55,957 nt of DNA. Source: Actinomycetales bacterium (GTDB lineage: Bacteria; Actinomycetota; Actinomycetes; Actinomycetales; Microbacteriaceae). Under the pieces are notes generated by a model that saw nothing but the letters and a program-made list of their open reading frames with translations, was not told the origin of the DNA and searched no databases. Position 1 is the stretch's first letter; each line of letters begins with the position of its first letter. The DNA lies in the NCBI GenBank assembly GCA_015654575.1, contig JAATGR010000096.1:1-55957 (forward strand), given 5' to 3'. The translations under genes and the position numbers were made by a program. Below are positions 9,792 to 17,824 of the stretch, piece after piece.

Positions 9792-10238
9792 CTATGCACC
9801 GAACCGTCTCGGGCTGAATACCGTCACATCAGGCTCCTCGCGCGACGCCTGCACCCACGCGATGATCTCCTCGTCCGTCGGCACAGCCGGGATCGGCTGC
9901 CCCTGCGGCGGCAGATCAAGCACGACCTGGACCCGGATGCCGCCCAGCTCACGCAACCCAGACGCCGGTACCAGCCGCGCCCCGGGCAGCAACACCACCT
10001 CCTGATCCGCCGGATGGGCAGAGAACATACTGATGTCCCGCGCCCCGGTCGCGAGGAACAAGTGCACGCTCACGGCACGGAAGTTCTCCGTCGCCACCCG
10101 CAGACTCCGACTCGTCGGAATCACCGCATCCGACGTGAACGGGGTCTTCAACTCGAAACCCGCCACCCGCCAGGAATAACCCGCGAACACCGGCAACTGT
10201 GCAAGGGCCTCAGACAGACCCGCAGCAGGATCACTCAT
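9792..10238 (-). CDS. ADP-ribosyltransferase-like protein downstream of toxin (candidate immunity or second ART)
   Basis: A 148-residue protein with the spaced motifs of an ART fold. LPVFAGYSWRVAG resembles the R-motif strand, IPTSRSLRVA the STS strand, and ARDISMFSAHPADQEVVLLP the strand before and including the ExE motif, here DQE. There is no signal peptide or membrane segment. ATG at 10238 overlaps the stop of the preceding gene (TGATG) and has GGAGG seven bases upstream; a GTG at 10241 is an alternative. It is third in a coupled toxin unit, so it may protect the cell or be a second ART domain unit. Whether it is catalytically competent is unclear because the first Glu of ExE is Asp. Confidence 0.6.
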   Translation of the reverse strand: MSDPAAGLSEALAQLPVFAGYSWRVAGFELKTPFTSDAVIPTSRSLRVATENFRAVSVHLFLATGARDISMFSAHPADQEVVLLPGARLVPASGLRELGGIRVQVVLDLPPQGQPIPAVPTDEEIIAWVQASREEPDVTVFSPRRFGA

Positions 10239-10819
10239 CACGCCCTCCTCGCGAACTCATCGAACAACGCACCTACGGCCTCATCACCAAGCTCCTCCGC
10301 CACCGCCACCAGACGCGCCTCCTCCTCCGACACCGCCTTCGTGAAAGGCGACGGACCACCCGGATTCTGCGCAACCCACGGGTACTCCTCCACATCATTC
10401 GCCGTCACCCGCGGCACCACCGGATGACTCGAGGGCCGTGCCAGCAACTCCGCCGTCCACGCACTCCCCCACCGCTGCCAACCCACCACCACCAACGTCA
10501 CCGCGACCGGCCGATTCAAAATCATCGTCCGCACCCGCCGCACCCCACCCACCAAAACCTCAACCCAGCCCACATCGAACTGCAGGCTCACCCCATCCCC
10601 CACCGACCACAACACCGCACCCACCTCAGACACCGGAAGCCGCCCAGCCAACCCCGACAACACCGGACGCACCCTCGCACCCCACCTCGCCGCCGCCACC
10701 CCCTCATCCGGCGCCTTCAACATCTTCACCACCCCCACATGCCCACCGAACACCGCAAACATATGAGCATTCAACCCCGCCCACAACACCCCATCAGACG
10801 GCACCACCCACCCACTCAC
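10238..10819 (-). CDS. Unrecognised 193-aa protein coupled to the ART toxin (candidate immunity protein)
   Basis: No family recognised. The protein is soluble-looking, rich in Gly, Val and Trp (GWVVPSDGVLWAGLNAHMF at the start, GWQRWGSAW later) and ends in an acidic helical tail (SEEEARLVAVAEELGDEAVG). The GTG start at 10819 overlaps the toxin stop by four bases (GTGA), and its own stop overlaps the next start. This arrangement is standard for toxin-immunity pairs. Codon use is odd: its plus-strand complement is so poor in G and T between about 10440 and 10800 that it reads as runs of CCACCC. This differs from its neighbours and hints at transfer or rapid evolution. Function is inferred from position only. 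Confidence 0.6.
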   Translation of the reverse strand: MSGWVVPSDGVLWAGLNAHMFAVFGGHVGVVKMLKAPDEGVAAARWGARVRPVLSGLAGRLPVSEVGAVLWSVGDGVSLQFDVGWVEVLVGGVRRVRTMILNRPVAVTLVVVGWQRWGSAWTAELLARPSSHPVVPRVTANDVEEYPWVAQNPGGPSPFTKAVSEEEARLVAVAEELGDEAVGALFDEFARRA

Positions 10820-13686
10820 CGCACAACCTCCCGCAAATGAACCCGCCAGATCTGATCCTCGTCCAACACCTTGCTCACGACCTCGAACTCGGTACCGCGC
10901 TGGAACAGGAACTCGGACTCATGCTGATAACGCGAGAACGGCGAGACCTCCACCGGCGTCTGCGCATCGATCGTGATGACGCCGGCAGTCTCGCCCCTAT
11001 CCACAGCATTAGTCGCGAACCTATCCGCTACCGACGCATCGTTCGAGGCACTCATGAACGCGGGATCCGACCAACGCTCCCCGACCGTGAACTGATCCAG
11101 GAAATCCGGGGTGATCCCGACACCCCGCGTGTAGGGCGCCCCCAGCGACGGCGCGGCCGGGAGGTTGGCAAGTCCCTCGGTCGTGTTCGTGATCCGGGTC
11201 TCAAGCCCGGCAACATCCGCCGGAGGATTGCTCAACAGGTCCCTCAGGTACGGGTTCATCGCCTCGTATCCTGGGTCGGTCGTGTAGTCGTAGATTCCCC
11301 GGACCTGTTCAGGGGTCAGCGCCGGATAAGCATCGGACATCTTCTGAGCCCAATCGCCGATGCGGCTCGGGTCGACTTCGCCGTTCGCCAGCCGGAACTC
11401 ATCGTTGATCGCGGCGAGCTCACGCGGAGGAAGCTGCGGCGCGTCAGCGCCTTGATGCGGCAGAGGTGCCGACAAGTTTGTGTGCTCGGGCACATGTGGG
11501 CTGGATCCATCGCTGTCGAGTCCGTCGATCGACGATGTGTAGTCGCTCTGACCGTCCATCTCCACATGAGCGTTCGTCGCCGACACATCCGGATGGCTGA
11601 CATCTCCAGCGATATGACTACCGCCATCGGACATCACGGTCGCGGCGTCGTCATGCGACGTGGGTGCGGCGCTACCGTCATGTGTCGTCGTCACGCTACC
11701 GTCGTGCACGGTCGTCGACGCTTCGACCTCGTCACCCGTCCCCGTCGCCGCCGCCTCAGCATCACGCGAGTTGGCAGGAGCATCGACGTCACTCGAGGCG
11801 GGTGCCGCCGTATCGTGCACGGCTCCGCCGGATGCCGCATCCGCCGTCCCGGTCGTCGTGTCGCCGTCGGCCACGTGCGTACTGCCGCCAGAAGCCGCCG
11901 CACCGGTGCCCGCCGAGGTGTCCAGGTGGGCGGGAACGTCCACGTGCCCGTCACCGATCGTGACCGCATGCGCACCGCCCGAGGACTGCGCACCGCCCGA
12001 GGCCGCACCACCCTGACCCGCGCCAGAGCCCTGCCCGGAGACGTCCCCCTGACCGACGCTCGGCGCGTCCACGGTCGTGTGCGCGGCAGCACCGCCGCCG
12101 CCATGCGAAGAACCGCCGCCGCCCGATGACGCGCCGCCGACCGCCGGCACATCCGGCGTGTTGACGCCACCGCCCGAGCCGGTCGAACCCGCCGCACCAG
12201 ACCCGGCCGCAGCACCGCCAGACCCCGCTGCCGCTCCCCCGGACCCGGCTCCGCCCGCACCGCTGGCCGACGAACCCGCAGCATCACCCGACGTCCCGGC
12301 CTCGCCACCCGACGCAAGACCCGCATCCGCCGCACCCGAACCACCGGTGCCCGACGCGCCGATCTCGCCTGCCGATGTCGAGATTCCGTCACCCGCATGC
12401 GCCGCACGGATGTTGCCGAGACCGCCGCCCGCCGCACCACCGACCGTGCCGCCCAGCACCGACATCACGGCGTTGAACTGCTGCCCCGTCACCTGCGACG
12501 CCACGAAGTCACCCGCGAAACCGCCGACACCCCCGGTGACCGCACCCACCCCGGATATCGCGGCAACCCGACCAGTACGCGACACGATCCTGCTGCCCAC
12601 GCTCGCGAACGGCGCGCTGAACACCCCGCCGATCCCCGACGCGATCGCCGCACCGCCCAGATTCGACCAGCTGAAGTTCCCGAACGCCAGCGACGACCCC
12701 GCATTCGCCACCGTGCCCGAGATCGTCCCCTTGATGACCTCCATCGTGCCACGACGCGCCAGCGCCATCAGCACCTTCGCCGCCTGCACCAACCCCTTCA
12801 AGCGGCTGACGACCTCCACGAACCGGACGATCCAGCTCACCACCGTCTCGGCGGCCTTCGCGATACCCGCCACCGCGCCCGCCCCGAATGTGAAGAACGA
12901 CAGGGCGACCCCCACGCCGATATCGATCGCGATCTCCAGCGCCAACTGCGCGATCATCGACCGCAACTCGTCCCGGATGCTGTCGACATTGGTCACGAAA
13001 TCCCGGCACCCCTGCGCCAGCTTGCCTGCATCCGCAGACGCATCCGACAACAGCTGCGCGATCCGGTCCCGAGACGCCGACACATCCGCCCGCTGCGGGA
13101 AATCAGCGGCCAGCACCACCGGCAATGCCGCCGACACCTGCGACTGCGCCTGCGTCAACGACGTGCCGAACGCATCCCACGCCGACGCCGCGCGCCCCAC
13201 CTTGGCCGTATCCGCCGTCGGGATGACGATCCCCGCACTGTCCTTGAGGAAATCTTCGATCCACTGCTCGATATCGCCCAGCGCCGTCCCACGATTCTCA
13301 TCGCCGAGCGCACTGGAAACCGCCAGGCACGACGCCGCAACCGACGTCGCACTCATCGAGGCGAACGCGTTATCGCCTGTGGACGCACCCGCCAGCTCCA
13401 CCGCGCGATACCCTGCAGCGAGCCCCAGCACCTGCGCCTCGAGCCCCGCGACCACCTGCGCAAGCGTCACCCCGGTGTCGGCCATCGTGCCGGCCGACAG
13501 GTCATAGCCGCCCTCCTCGGCCGACCCCTGTGCGAACTCCTCCGCCATCGGGTCGATGCCGGCCATGCCGGAGCAGGCATTCAACGACGACACCAAGGTC
13601 GTGGTCGCGGTGGAGACGTTCGTGGCTATTGAACCGAGATCATCGGCGTCGACAGCCACCGCCGCCGTATCGAGTCGGACCAGCAC
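10816..13686 (-). CDS. Type VII-type polymorphic toxin with C-terminal ADP-ribosyltransferase domain
   Basis: 956 residues. Residues 1-110 are a WxG-like helical targeting region (GMAGIDPMAEEF pattern of actinobacterial T7 substrates). About 210-430 are amphipathic and hydrophobic helices, including IGVGVALSFFTFGAGAVAGI. About 435-730 form a Gly/Ala/Ser then His/Asp-rich linker. The C-terminus (about 750-956) is an ART domain: Arg854 in YTRGVGI, SAS at 879-881 and ExE at Glu923/Glu925 in HESEFLFQRGTEFEV. All R-S-E elements are present, so it should transfer ADP-ribose from NAD+ to a protein or nucleic-acid target in a recipient cell (inference). GTG at 13686 follows AAAGGAAG. It is preceded by WxG genes and followed by coupled candidate immunity genes. 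Confidence 0.85.
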   Translation of the reverse strand: MLVRLDTAAVAVDADDLGSIATNVSTATTTLVSSLNACSGMAGIDPMAEEFAQGSAEEGGYDLSAGTMADTGVTLAQVVAGLEAQVLGLAAGYRAVELAGASTGDNAFASMSATSVAASCLAVSSALGDENRGTALGDIEQWIEDFLKDSAGIVIPTADTAKVGRAASAWDAFGTSLTQAQSQVSAALPVVLAADFPQRADVSASRDRIAQLLSDASADAGKLAQGCRDFVTNVDSIRDELRSMIAQLALEIAIDIGVGVALSFFTFGAGAVAGIAKAAETVVSWIVRFVEVVSRLKGLVQAAKVLMALARRGTMEVIKGTISGTVANAGSSLAFGNFSWSNLGGAAIASGIGGVFSAPFASVGSRIVSRTGRVAAISGVGAVTGGVGGFAGDFVASQVTGQQFNAVMSVLGGTVGGAAGGGLGNIRAAHAGDGISTSAGEIGASGTGGSGAADAGLASGGEAGTSGDAAGSSASGAGGAGSGGAAAGSGGAAAGSGAAGSTGSGGGVNTPDVPAVGGASSGGGGSSHGGGGAAAHTTVDAPSVGQGDVSGQGSGAGQGGAASGGAQSSGGAHAVTIGDGHVDVPAHLDTSAGTGAAASGGSTHVADGDTTTGTADAASGGAVHDTAAPASSDVDAPANSRDAEAAATGTGDEVEASTTVHDGSVTTTHDGSAAPTSHDDAATVMSDGGSHIAGDVSHPDVSATNAHVEMDGQSDYTSSIDGLDSDGSSPHVPEHTNLSAPLPHQGADAPQLPPRELAAINDEFRLANGEVDPSRIGDWAQKMSDAYPALTPEQVRGIYDYTTDPGYEAMNPYLRDLLSNPPADVAGLETRITNTTEGLANLPAAPSLGAPYTRGVGITPDFLDQFTVGERWSDPAFMSASNDASVADRFATNAVDRGETAGVITIDAQTPVEVSPFSRYQHESEFLFQRGTEFEVVSKVLDEDQIWRVHLREVVR

Positions 13687-13721
13687 TGAGAACTTCCTTT
13701 CCGCGGGACGCCCCGCCGTGC

Positions 13722-14033
13722 TTATGCGCCGATCTGCGCGCGATACGTGGACCAGAGTCCGTCGAGCTGTTCAATCCCCGACTCGTACGCGGTCAGCACA
13801 TGCTCGGCGTGCGCCTGTAACTGCGAGGTCTCGTCGGCCAACGCGGATGCCGATGTGGCCCACGCTTCGAACGTCGTGAGGAACCGAGTGAACGCCGACC
13901 CCTGCCATTCCGCCGGCAACATGTACGCGAACACCGATGCGCCCGCCCGCAAGGCATCGGCGTACGAAATCATCTCCGTCAGTGCCTCGTTCATCGCCCG
14001 CAGCGCGTCGGTGTCAGCGACCTGCTCACTCAT
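13722..14033 (-). CDS. WxG hairpin protein, likely toxin partner
   Basis: 103 residues, two predicted helices separated by EWQGSAF (the WxG turn) at the middle. This is the length and layout of ESAT-6/WXG100-type secretion partners. It lacks a clear C-terminal YxxxD/E signal (the nearest is YESGI). Its start overlaps the end of the upstream WxG gene by eight bases, and the toxin gene starts 35 bases downstream. I infer it heterodimerises with the neighbouring WxG protein or with the toxin N-terminus during export, as small helical partners do for LXG toxins. ATG at 14033. Confidence 0.75.
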   Translation of the reverse strand: MSEQVADTDALRAMNEALTEMISYADALRAGASVFAYMLPAEWQGSAFTRFLTTFEAWATSASALADETSQLQAHAEHVLTAYESGIEQLDGLWSTYRAQIGA

Positions 14034-14529
14034 CGTCGCCGCCCTCCGCGCTCGACGGCCGCACCGCGGCAACGGTGCCCTGCACGTCATTGCGGCCGCT
14101 GCGCGCGGTCAGCGCCGCGCCCACCGTAGCCGTCTGCGTCGTCGTGCTGTCGGCGGCATGCATACGGTCGAGCCCCGTGTCGACGGACTCATCGACCTCT
14201 TCGACGACTTCTACGACCGTCTCGTTGGCCTGCCGCTGGCGCACGAGCCCCGACTGCACGGTGGACTCCACCGACGTGTACGCCGCCTCGGCCGCCACCA
14301 GCTGAGCAGCTAACGTCGTCAACGACATACGAACCAGCTCGGTCGTCTGCTGCCAGCTGGCGAAACGCTCGGCGAACGCCTCTTGATCGGCCCCCAGCCA
14401 GGTCGACCCGGACACCGCCGCGACCGACCCCGATACGGACGCGACGTGGCCGTCGAACACGGCAACCACCCCGGTCAGCTGCGCCGCCACCTCTCCCAGG
14501 CTGCTGGCGCGGACACGGAACGTCGACAT
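14026..14529 (-). CDS. Extended WXG100-like protein
   Basis: 167 residues. The first ~95 form a WxG helical hairpin with the turn at STWLGADQEAF, and the second helix carries YTSVE, which fits the YxxxD/E type VII export signal. The remaining ~70 residues are an acidic segment (VVEVVEEVDESVD) and a low-complexity Thr/Ala tail, longer than the family's ~100 residues. The gene overlaps the downstream WxG gene by eight bases. It is likely exported or a carrier for the toxin. ATG at 14529. Confidence 0.75.
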   Translation of the reverse strand: MSTFRVRASSLGEVAAQLTGVVAVFDGHVASVSGSVAAVSGSTWLGADQEAFAERFASWQQTTELVRMSLTTLAAQLVAAEAAYTSVESTVQSGLVRQRQANETVVEVVEEVDESVDTGLDRMHAADSTTTQTATVGAALTARSGRNDVQGTVAAVRPSSAEGGDDE

Positions 14530-14578
14530 GACTCACCCCCATCCTCGGCCACGGCTGCACCGCGGCATCGACGACCCC

Positions 14579-14872
14579 TCAGCCCTGGAACGTCGAGGCG
14601 ATCTGGTGTTCCGAGTCCTCGTAGCTGAGGGATGCCTGGTTCAGCAGTTCGCTGATGCCCTGGAGCGACTCCTTGAGCTGCAGAGCAGCCTGATCCCACT
14701 GTCCGTACAGCTCGTTGAATGACTGCGACGCACTGCCGGACCAGTCACCGCCGACCAGTCCGTCAACGAGAGACTTCAGGTTCGTCAGCTGCGACTCGAT
14801 CGACTGCGAACCGCTGGAGAGCTGGCCGGCGACGCCGGCGAGAGACTCCGAAGTGACACGAATCTCGGCCAT
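14579..14872 (-). CDS. WXG100 family protein (ESAT-6-like)
   Basis: 97 residues, the standard WXG100 length, with helix - DWSGSASQSF (WxG turn) - helix. The C-terminus carries YEDSE, a textbook YxxxD/E type VII secretion signal. ATG at 14872 is preceded by GAGGAGAA. This is the most typical EsxA/EsxB-like substrate in the locus and probably the general secreted partner recognised by the FtsK/EssC-type ATPase encoded divergently (inference from family). It lies between two longer WxG genes and the accessory membrane/lipoprotein genes. Confidence 0.9.
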   Translation of the reverse strand: MAEIRVTSESLAGVAGQLSSGSQSIESQLTNLKSLVDGLVGGDWSGSASQSFNELYGQWDQAALQLKESLQGISELLNQASLSYEDSEHQIASTFQG

Positions 14873-15022
14873 GGTGTTCTCCTCACGATCAGAACGACGC
14901 ACCCGGGCGGTGCGCCGATTCCGTCCCCCCACGAGAACGGACGCTGATCCCACCTTGACATTGACGAGCACCGTCGACCCGGTGATCCCCCGAACTTCTC
15001 ATCGAACTGTAACGATTCGAGA

Positions 15023-15355
15023 TCACCAACCGGCGCAGCCGGCACAGCCGGCGGACAGCAGCACGAGCCCCGCCTCGGGATCCCGCAGGGCGGCGAACGC
15101 CGCATCCGCATCGCCCGAACGCACGGCCGCCTCCATCCGCGCCAGGTTCGCCGCCGCGACCCGCAGCCACGTCTGATAGGCCGGATCGGCGATGCCGTCG
15201 GAGCCCTGCGCCACCACCGCTGAGATGGCGGAGATCGGCCCCAGCGCATCGCGCAGCCGGGCCGCGTCGGACTTCCCCTCGATCACGGCGGGCATCAACT
15301 CAATGACCGCTGCGGCAACGAGCGCGCAGCGCTCCTGTCGGATGACGTCGTCCAT
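15023..15355 (-). CDS. Small conserved-looking soluble protein of unknown function
   Basis: 110 residues, almost entirely alpha-helical by composition, with no signal or membrane segment. It ends in an odd Cys/Gly tail, SAGCAGCAGW. ATG at 15355. It lies between the lipoprotein gene and the WXG100 gene in the minus-strand secretion unit and could be a cytoplasmic chaperone or adaptor. I recognise no family. Confidence 0.6.
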   Translation of the reverse strand: MDDVIRQERCALVAAAVIELMPAVIEGKSDAARLRDALGPISAISAVVAQGSDGIADPAYQTWLRVAAANLARMEAAVRSGDADAAFAALRDPEAGLVLLSAGCAGCAGW

Positions 15356-15365
15356 GGCCGCGATC

Positions 15366-16127
15366 CTAACCGCACTCGATCGCCTCATCGGGGGCAGTCA
15401 CGCTCTCGACCGACCCCCAGGCGAAGTCGGCTTCCACCGTTCCTGTCGCGTCGGCGGCGACCAGATGAAGCGGAAGCGGTGCCCCGGTCGAGGCCACGTC
15501 GACGCTGCCGATCGGCGCTCCCCCCGTGCCGATCACGAGACTCGCCGTGTCGCCGTCGGCCGCCGGGGCGAGCACACCAATCTCCAGACCGGTCAGCGCA
15601 GCCGTCAGCAGCTCGCCGGGGTCGGTGAGCGGGGCGAGCTCGGTCACGACGGCGGACGAGACCAGGACGCACGAGAATCCGCCATAGTCGGGCAGGCCGT
15701 AGTGCGCGGCGAACGACGCGTTGCCGCGCGCCCACACCTGCTGTCCGATGCGCACCAGCTCCCCGCTCTGGTCCCCCAGGCTGAACGAGAGCCGATATGC
15801 GTCGGCGTCGCCGGCGCGGGTCAGATCGAGCGAGCGACCGGTGCTGACGGCACCATCGGCATCCGTCGTCTGCTCCTGCACATGCGCGGTGACGGTGACC
15901 GCTCCGCCCTCACGGGCTGCGGCGATCACCTGCGCAGCCGCGGTCGTGCCGTCCTGCAGCCACAGCCCGTTGCCGTCCGCGCCGAGCGCGGCGGCGTCCG
16001 TCGCGTCGAACCAGGTCGGCGTGGGCGACCCGGCGGATGTCTGAGCCGACGAGGCGCACGACGCGAGCCCCACGGTCAGGACCACCGCGGCAGCGCCCAC
16101 ATACGCCCTGCGCCCGCGTCGGGTCAT
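15366..16127 (-). CDS. Secretion-locus lipoprotein of unknown function
   Basis: 253 residues with a lipoprotein signal peptide: twin-Arg-like basic start MTRRGRR, hydrophobic core and lipobox LASC (Cys near residue 24). The mature part is beta-rich, with two Cys (GGFSC and the C-terminal IECG) that could form a disulfide. The overall pattern is reminiscent of LppX/LprG-like substrate-binding lipoproteins, without a specific motif. ATG at 16127 overlaps the stop of the upstream membrane-protein gene (ATGA), so the two are co-translated. Probably anchored outside the membrane as an accessory of the secretion machine. Confidence 0.7.
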   Translation of the reverse strand: MTRRGRRAYVGAAAVVLTVGLASCASSAQTSAGSPTPTWFDATDAAALGADGNGLWLQDGTTAAAQVIAAAREGGAVTVTAHVQEQTTDADGAVSTGRSLDLTRAGDADAYRLSFSLGDQSGELVRIGQQVWARGNASFAAHYGLPDYGGFSCVLVSSAVVTELAPLTDPGELLTAALTGLEIGVLAPAADGDTASLVIGTGGAPIGSVDVASTGAPLPLHLVAADATGTVEADFAWGSVESVTAPDEAIECG

Positions 16128-16654
16128 TGGCTCGCGGCGTCCCGGACACACACGCTCGCCGCACCCTGCGCCGCCAGCGCATCGACCGCCGCCGACACCT
16201 CACCGCTGGTCCCCTGAGGGCGGATCACGAAGCACGAGCTCTGATCGTAGACGCCCAGCGCCGACGGGATCCACGCCTCGTCGGTGCCCACAACCAGCTG
16301 CGACGCGTCGAGCGTGCTCGATCCGGTCAGGACGTAGAGCTCGACCGCTCCGGAGGAGTTCCAGGTCAGGTGAAGGTTGCCCCCGGCCTCGCTGAGCGCC
16401 GCATCCGAGACCGCGCCGTGGGATCCTCCGAGCACCAGGGAGAGCACCAGCATCACCGCGGCGGCTATCACCGCGAGCCCCGCCAGAACAAGCGAGACGA
16501 TGAAGGCGGGATGGCGCCAGATGGTCCGCGGCCGCGCGGCCGCCTCCTCCAGCTCGGGAAGCACGGTGACCGCAGCCTGGAAGGCGACGCCCTCCCCGCC
16601 AGCGGTGAGAATCGGCTGCCCGGGCGCCGTGCCGAGGTCGATATGCGTGGACAT
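16124..16654 (-). CDS. Single-pass membrane protein, accessory to secretion locus
   Basis: 176 residues: about 45 cytoplasmic residues, one strong transmembrane helix (about 50-75, IVSLVLAGLAVIAAAVMLVL) and an extracytoplasmic domain with two Cys (SSCFVIRP and SVCVRD) that may pair. ATG at 16654, five bases after AAGGGGG; a GTG six bases upstream is less likely. It heads the minus-strand unit and is coupled to the lipoprotein gene. The topology recalls EssB/EccB-type one-helix components but I see no sequence similarity, so it is a candidate non-homologous replacement. Confidence 0.65.
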   Translation of the reverse strand: MSTHIDLGTAPGQPILTAGGEGVAFQAAVTVLPELEEAAARPRTIWRHPAFIVSLVLAGLAVIAAAVMLVLSLVLGGSHGAVSDAALSEAGGNLHLTWNSSGAVELYVLTGSSTLDASQLVVGTDEAWIPSALGVYDQSSCFVIRPQGTSGEVSAAVDALAAQGAASVCVRDAASQ

Positions 16655-16731
16655 CCGCACCCCCTTCCGCCCGGTTCACGGGCACCACCTACGATAATCA
16701 GCGACGAGACCGACGACGACCGGGGGGACGA
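16655..16731. promoter_or_regulatory. Divergent promoter region of the secretion locus
   Basis: 77 bases separate the two divergent secretion units and must hold both promoters. A GATAAT hexamer at 16693-16698 is a good -10 candidate for the plus-strand unit, about 33 bases before its ATG. GGGGGGA just before 16732 is the ribosome-binding site. No clear -35 or operator palindrome is visible. Confidence 0.5.
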
Positions 16732-17802
16732 ATGCGACGATTCCAGCGCGTCGTTGCTGCCTGCGCGGTCATGGCGGCGGCCGCCTCGTCCCTGCTCGCG
16801 AGTCCCGCGGCGCTGGCCGTCGCGACCGACGATCCGCTGCAGGATGCCAGCGGTCCCAGCGTCGTGGAGGTGCCGCGCACCGGGTCGCTGGAGGTGAAAC
16901 CCGCCGACGGATGGGAGTTCGCCGACTGCGGCGCGCTGACCGGGGCGACCCCGCTGGTCACCGCCTGCACCTCGACATCGTTCACGGTCGACGCCCAGGG
17001 CGCCATGGACCAGGCCGTCGCGCGTGTCGCCGTGCCGCTGCGGCGCGGCCCGACCTCCATCTCGGTCGACTACGTCATCCGCCTCGCCCAGCCCGCCGCC
17101 CCCGACGCCACCGACACCGACCTCGCGCTGCCGATCCCGGTGGGCTCGCGCACCCTCATCGGCCTGTCCGATCTGTCGCTCAGCTGTGCATCCTGCACGC
17201 CCGGCACCGCGCAGATCCAGGTGCTCGGCGTGGAACCCACGACCGCGGGGAACGCCCTGGTCACCGGCTCCCATATGGTGTTCGCGGCCGCGCAGACCGG
17301 AACGGCGCAGATCTCGCTGCGGCTGACCGACGACCTCGGCCAGGGGACCAAGACGTTCCTCGTGACGTTCCACGTTGTCGCGGACGACGACGCGGATATT
17401 CTCGGCCTGCATCTGAGCGAACCGATGCCGACGGCCGCGACGAGCTACGCTCTCAGCGACGTCGCAGTGAGTCTCGACGGCTCGCACCTCACGCTCGTCT
17501 CCTGCGGCACGCCCATCTTCGGCATGCTCGACTGCACCCCCGGTGGCGGGATCGTCTACACGCCGACGGCTGCAACGACGACAGACCAGTTCTCCGTGCA
17601 GGTCACCGACGCGAACGGGCGCCAGGCGCGCGCGACGGTCACCTACGGCATCCCCGACTCGCCGTCGCTGGCCCCGGGGGTCGGCGCGAGCGATGCCGCC
17701 CTGACGATCTCGCTGCCCGCACCGACCGAATCGGCGGACGAGCCCACCACCGGCGCGACCAGCGCGTTCACCGCGCTCATGGACGAGACCGGTGCACGAT
17801 GA
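16732..17802 (+). CDS. Secreted multi-domain beta-sandwich protein of the secretion locus
   Basis: 356 residues. A Sec signal peptide (MRRFQRVVAACAVMAAA...SPAALA) is followed by about three Ig-like/cadherin-like beta repeats, the last two resembling bacterial Ig domains (GTAQISLRLTDDLGQGTKTF and DQFSVQVTDANGRQARATVTY). Cys pairs are present (SCASC; SCGTPIFGMLDC). There is no C-terminal anchor; it ends in an acidic Thr/Ala tail. The gene starts the plus-strand unit, 22 bases before the ATPase gene. It is probably an extracytoplasmic structural or surface component; its exact role is unknown. Confidence 0.7.
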   Translation: MRRFQRVVAACAVMAAAASSLLASPAALAVATDDPLQDASGPSVVEVPRTGSLEVKPADGWEFADCGALTGATPLVTACTSTSFTVDAQGAMDQAVARVAVPLRRGPTSISVDYVIRLAQPAAPDATDTDLALPIPVGSRTLIGLSDLSLSCASCTPGTAQIQVLGVEPTTAGNALVTGSHMVFAAAQTGTAQISLRLTDDLGQGTKTFLVTFHVVADDDADILGLHLSEPMPTAATSYALSDVAVSLDGSHLTLVSCGTPIFGMLDCTPGGGIVYTPTAATTTDQFSVQVTDANGRQARATVTYGIPDSPSLAPGVGASDAALTISLPAPTESADEPTTGATSAFTALMDETGAR

Positions 17803-17824
17803 CCCCGACGATCCAGGAGCAGTC

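Noticed and set aside
9608..9799. Small gene downstream of the ART-like gene
   Set aside because: 63 codons without ribosome-binding site, motif or helical pattern.
12077..13507. 476-codon frame antisense to the toxin
   Set aside because: Pro/Ala/Ser-rich mirror of the Gly/Ala-rich linker; no ribosome-binding site or family.
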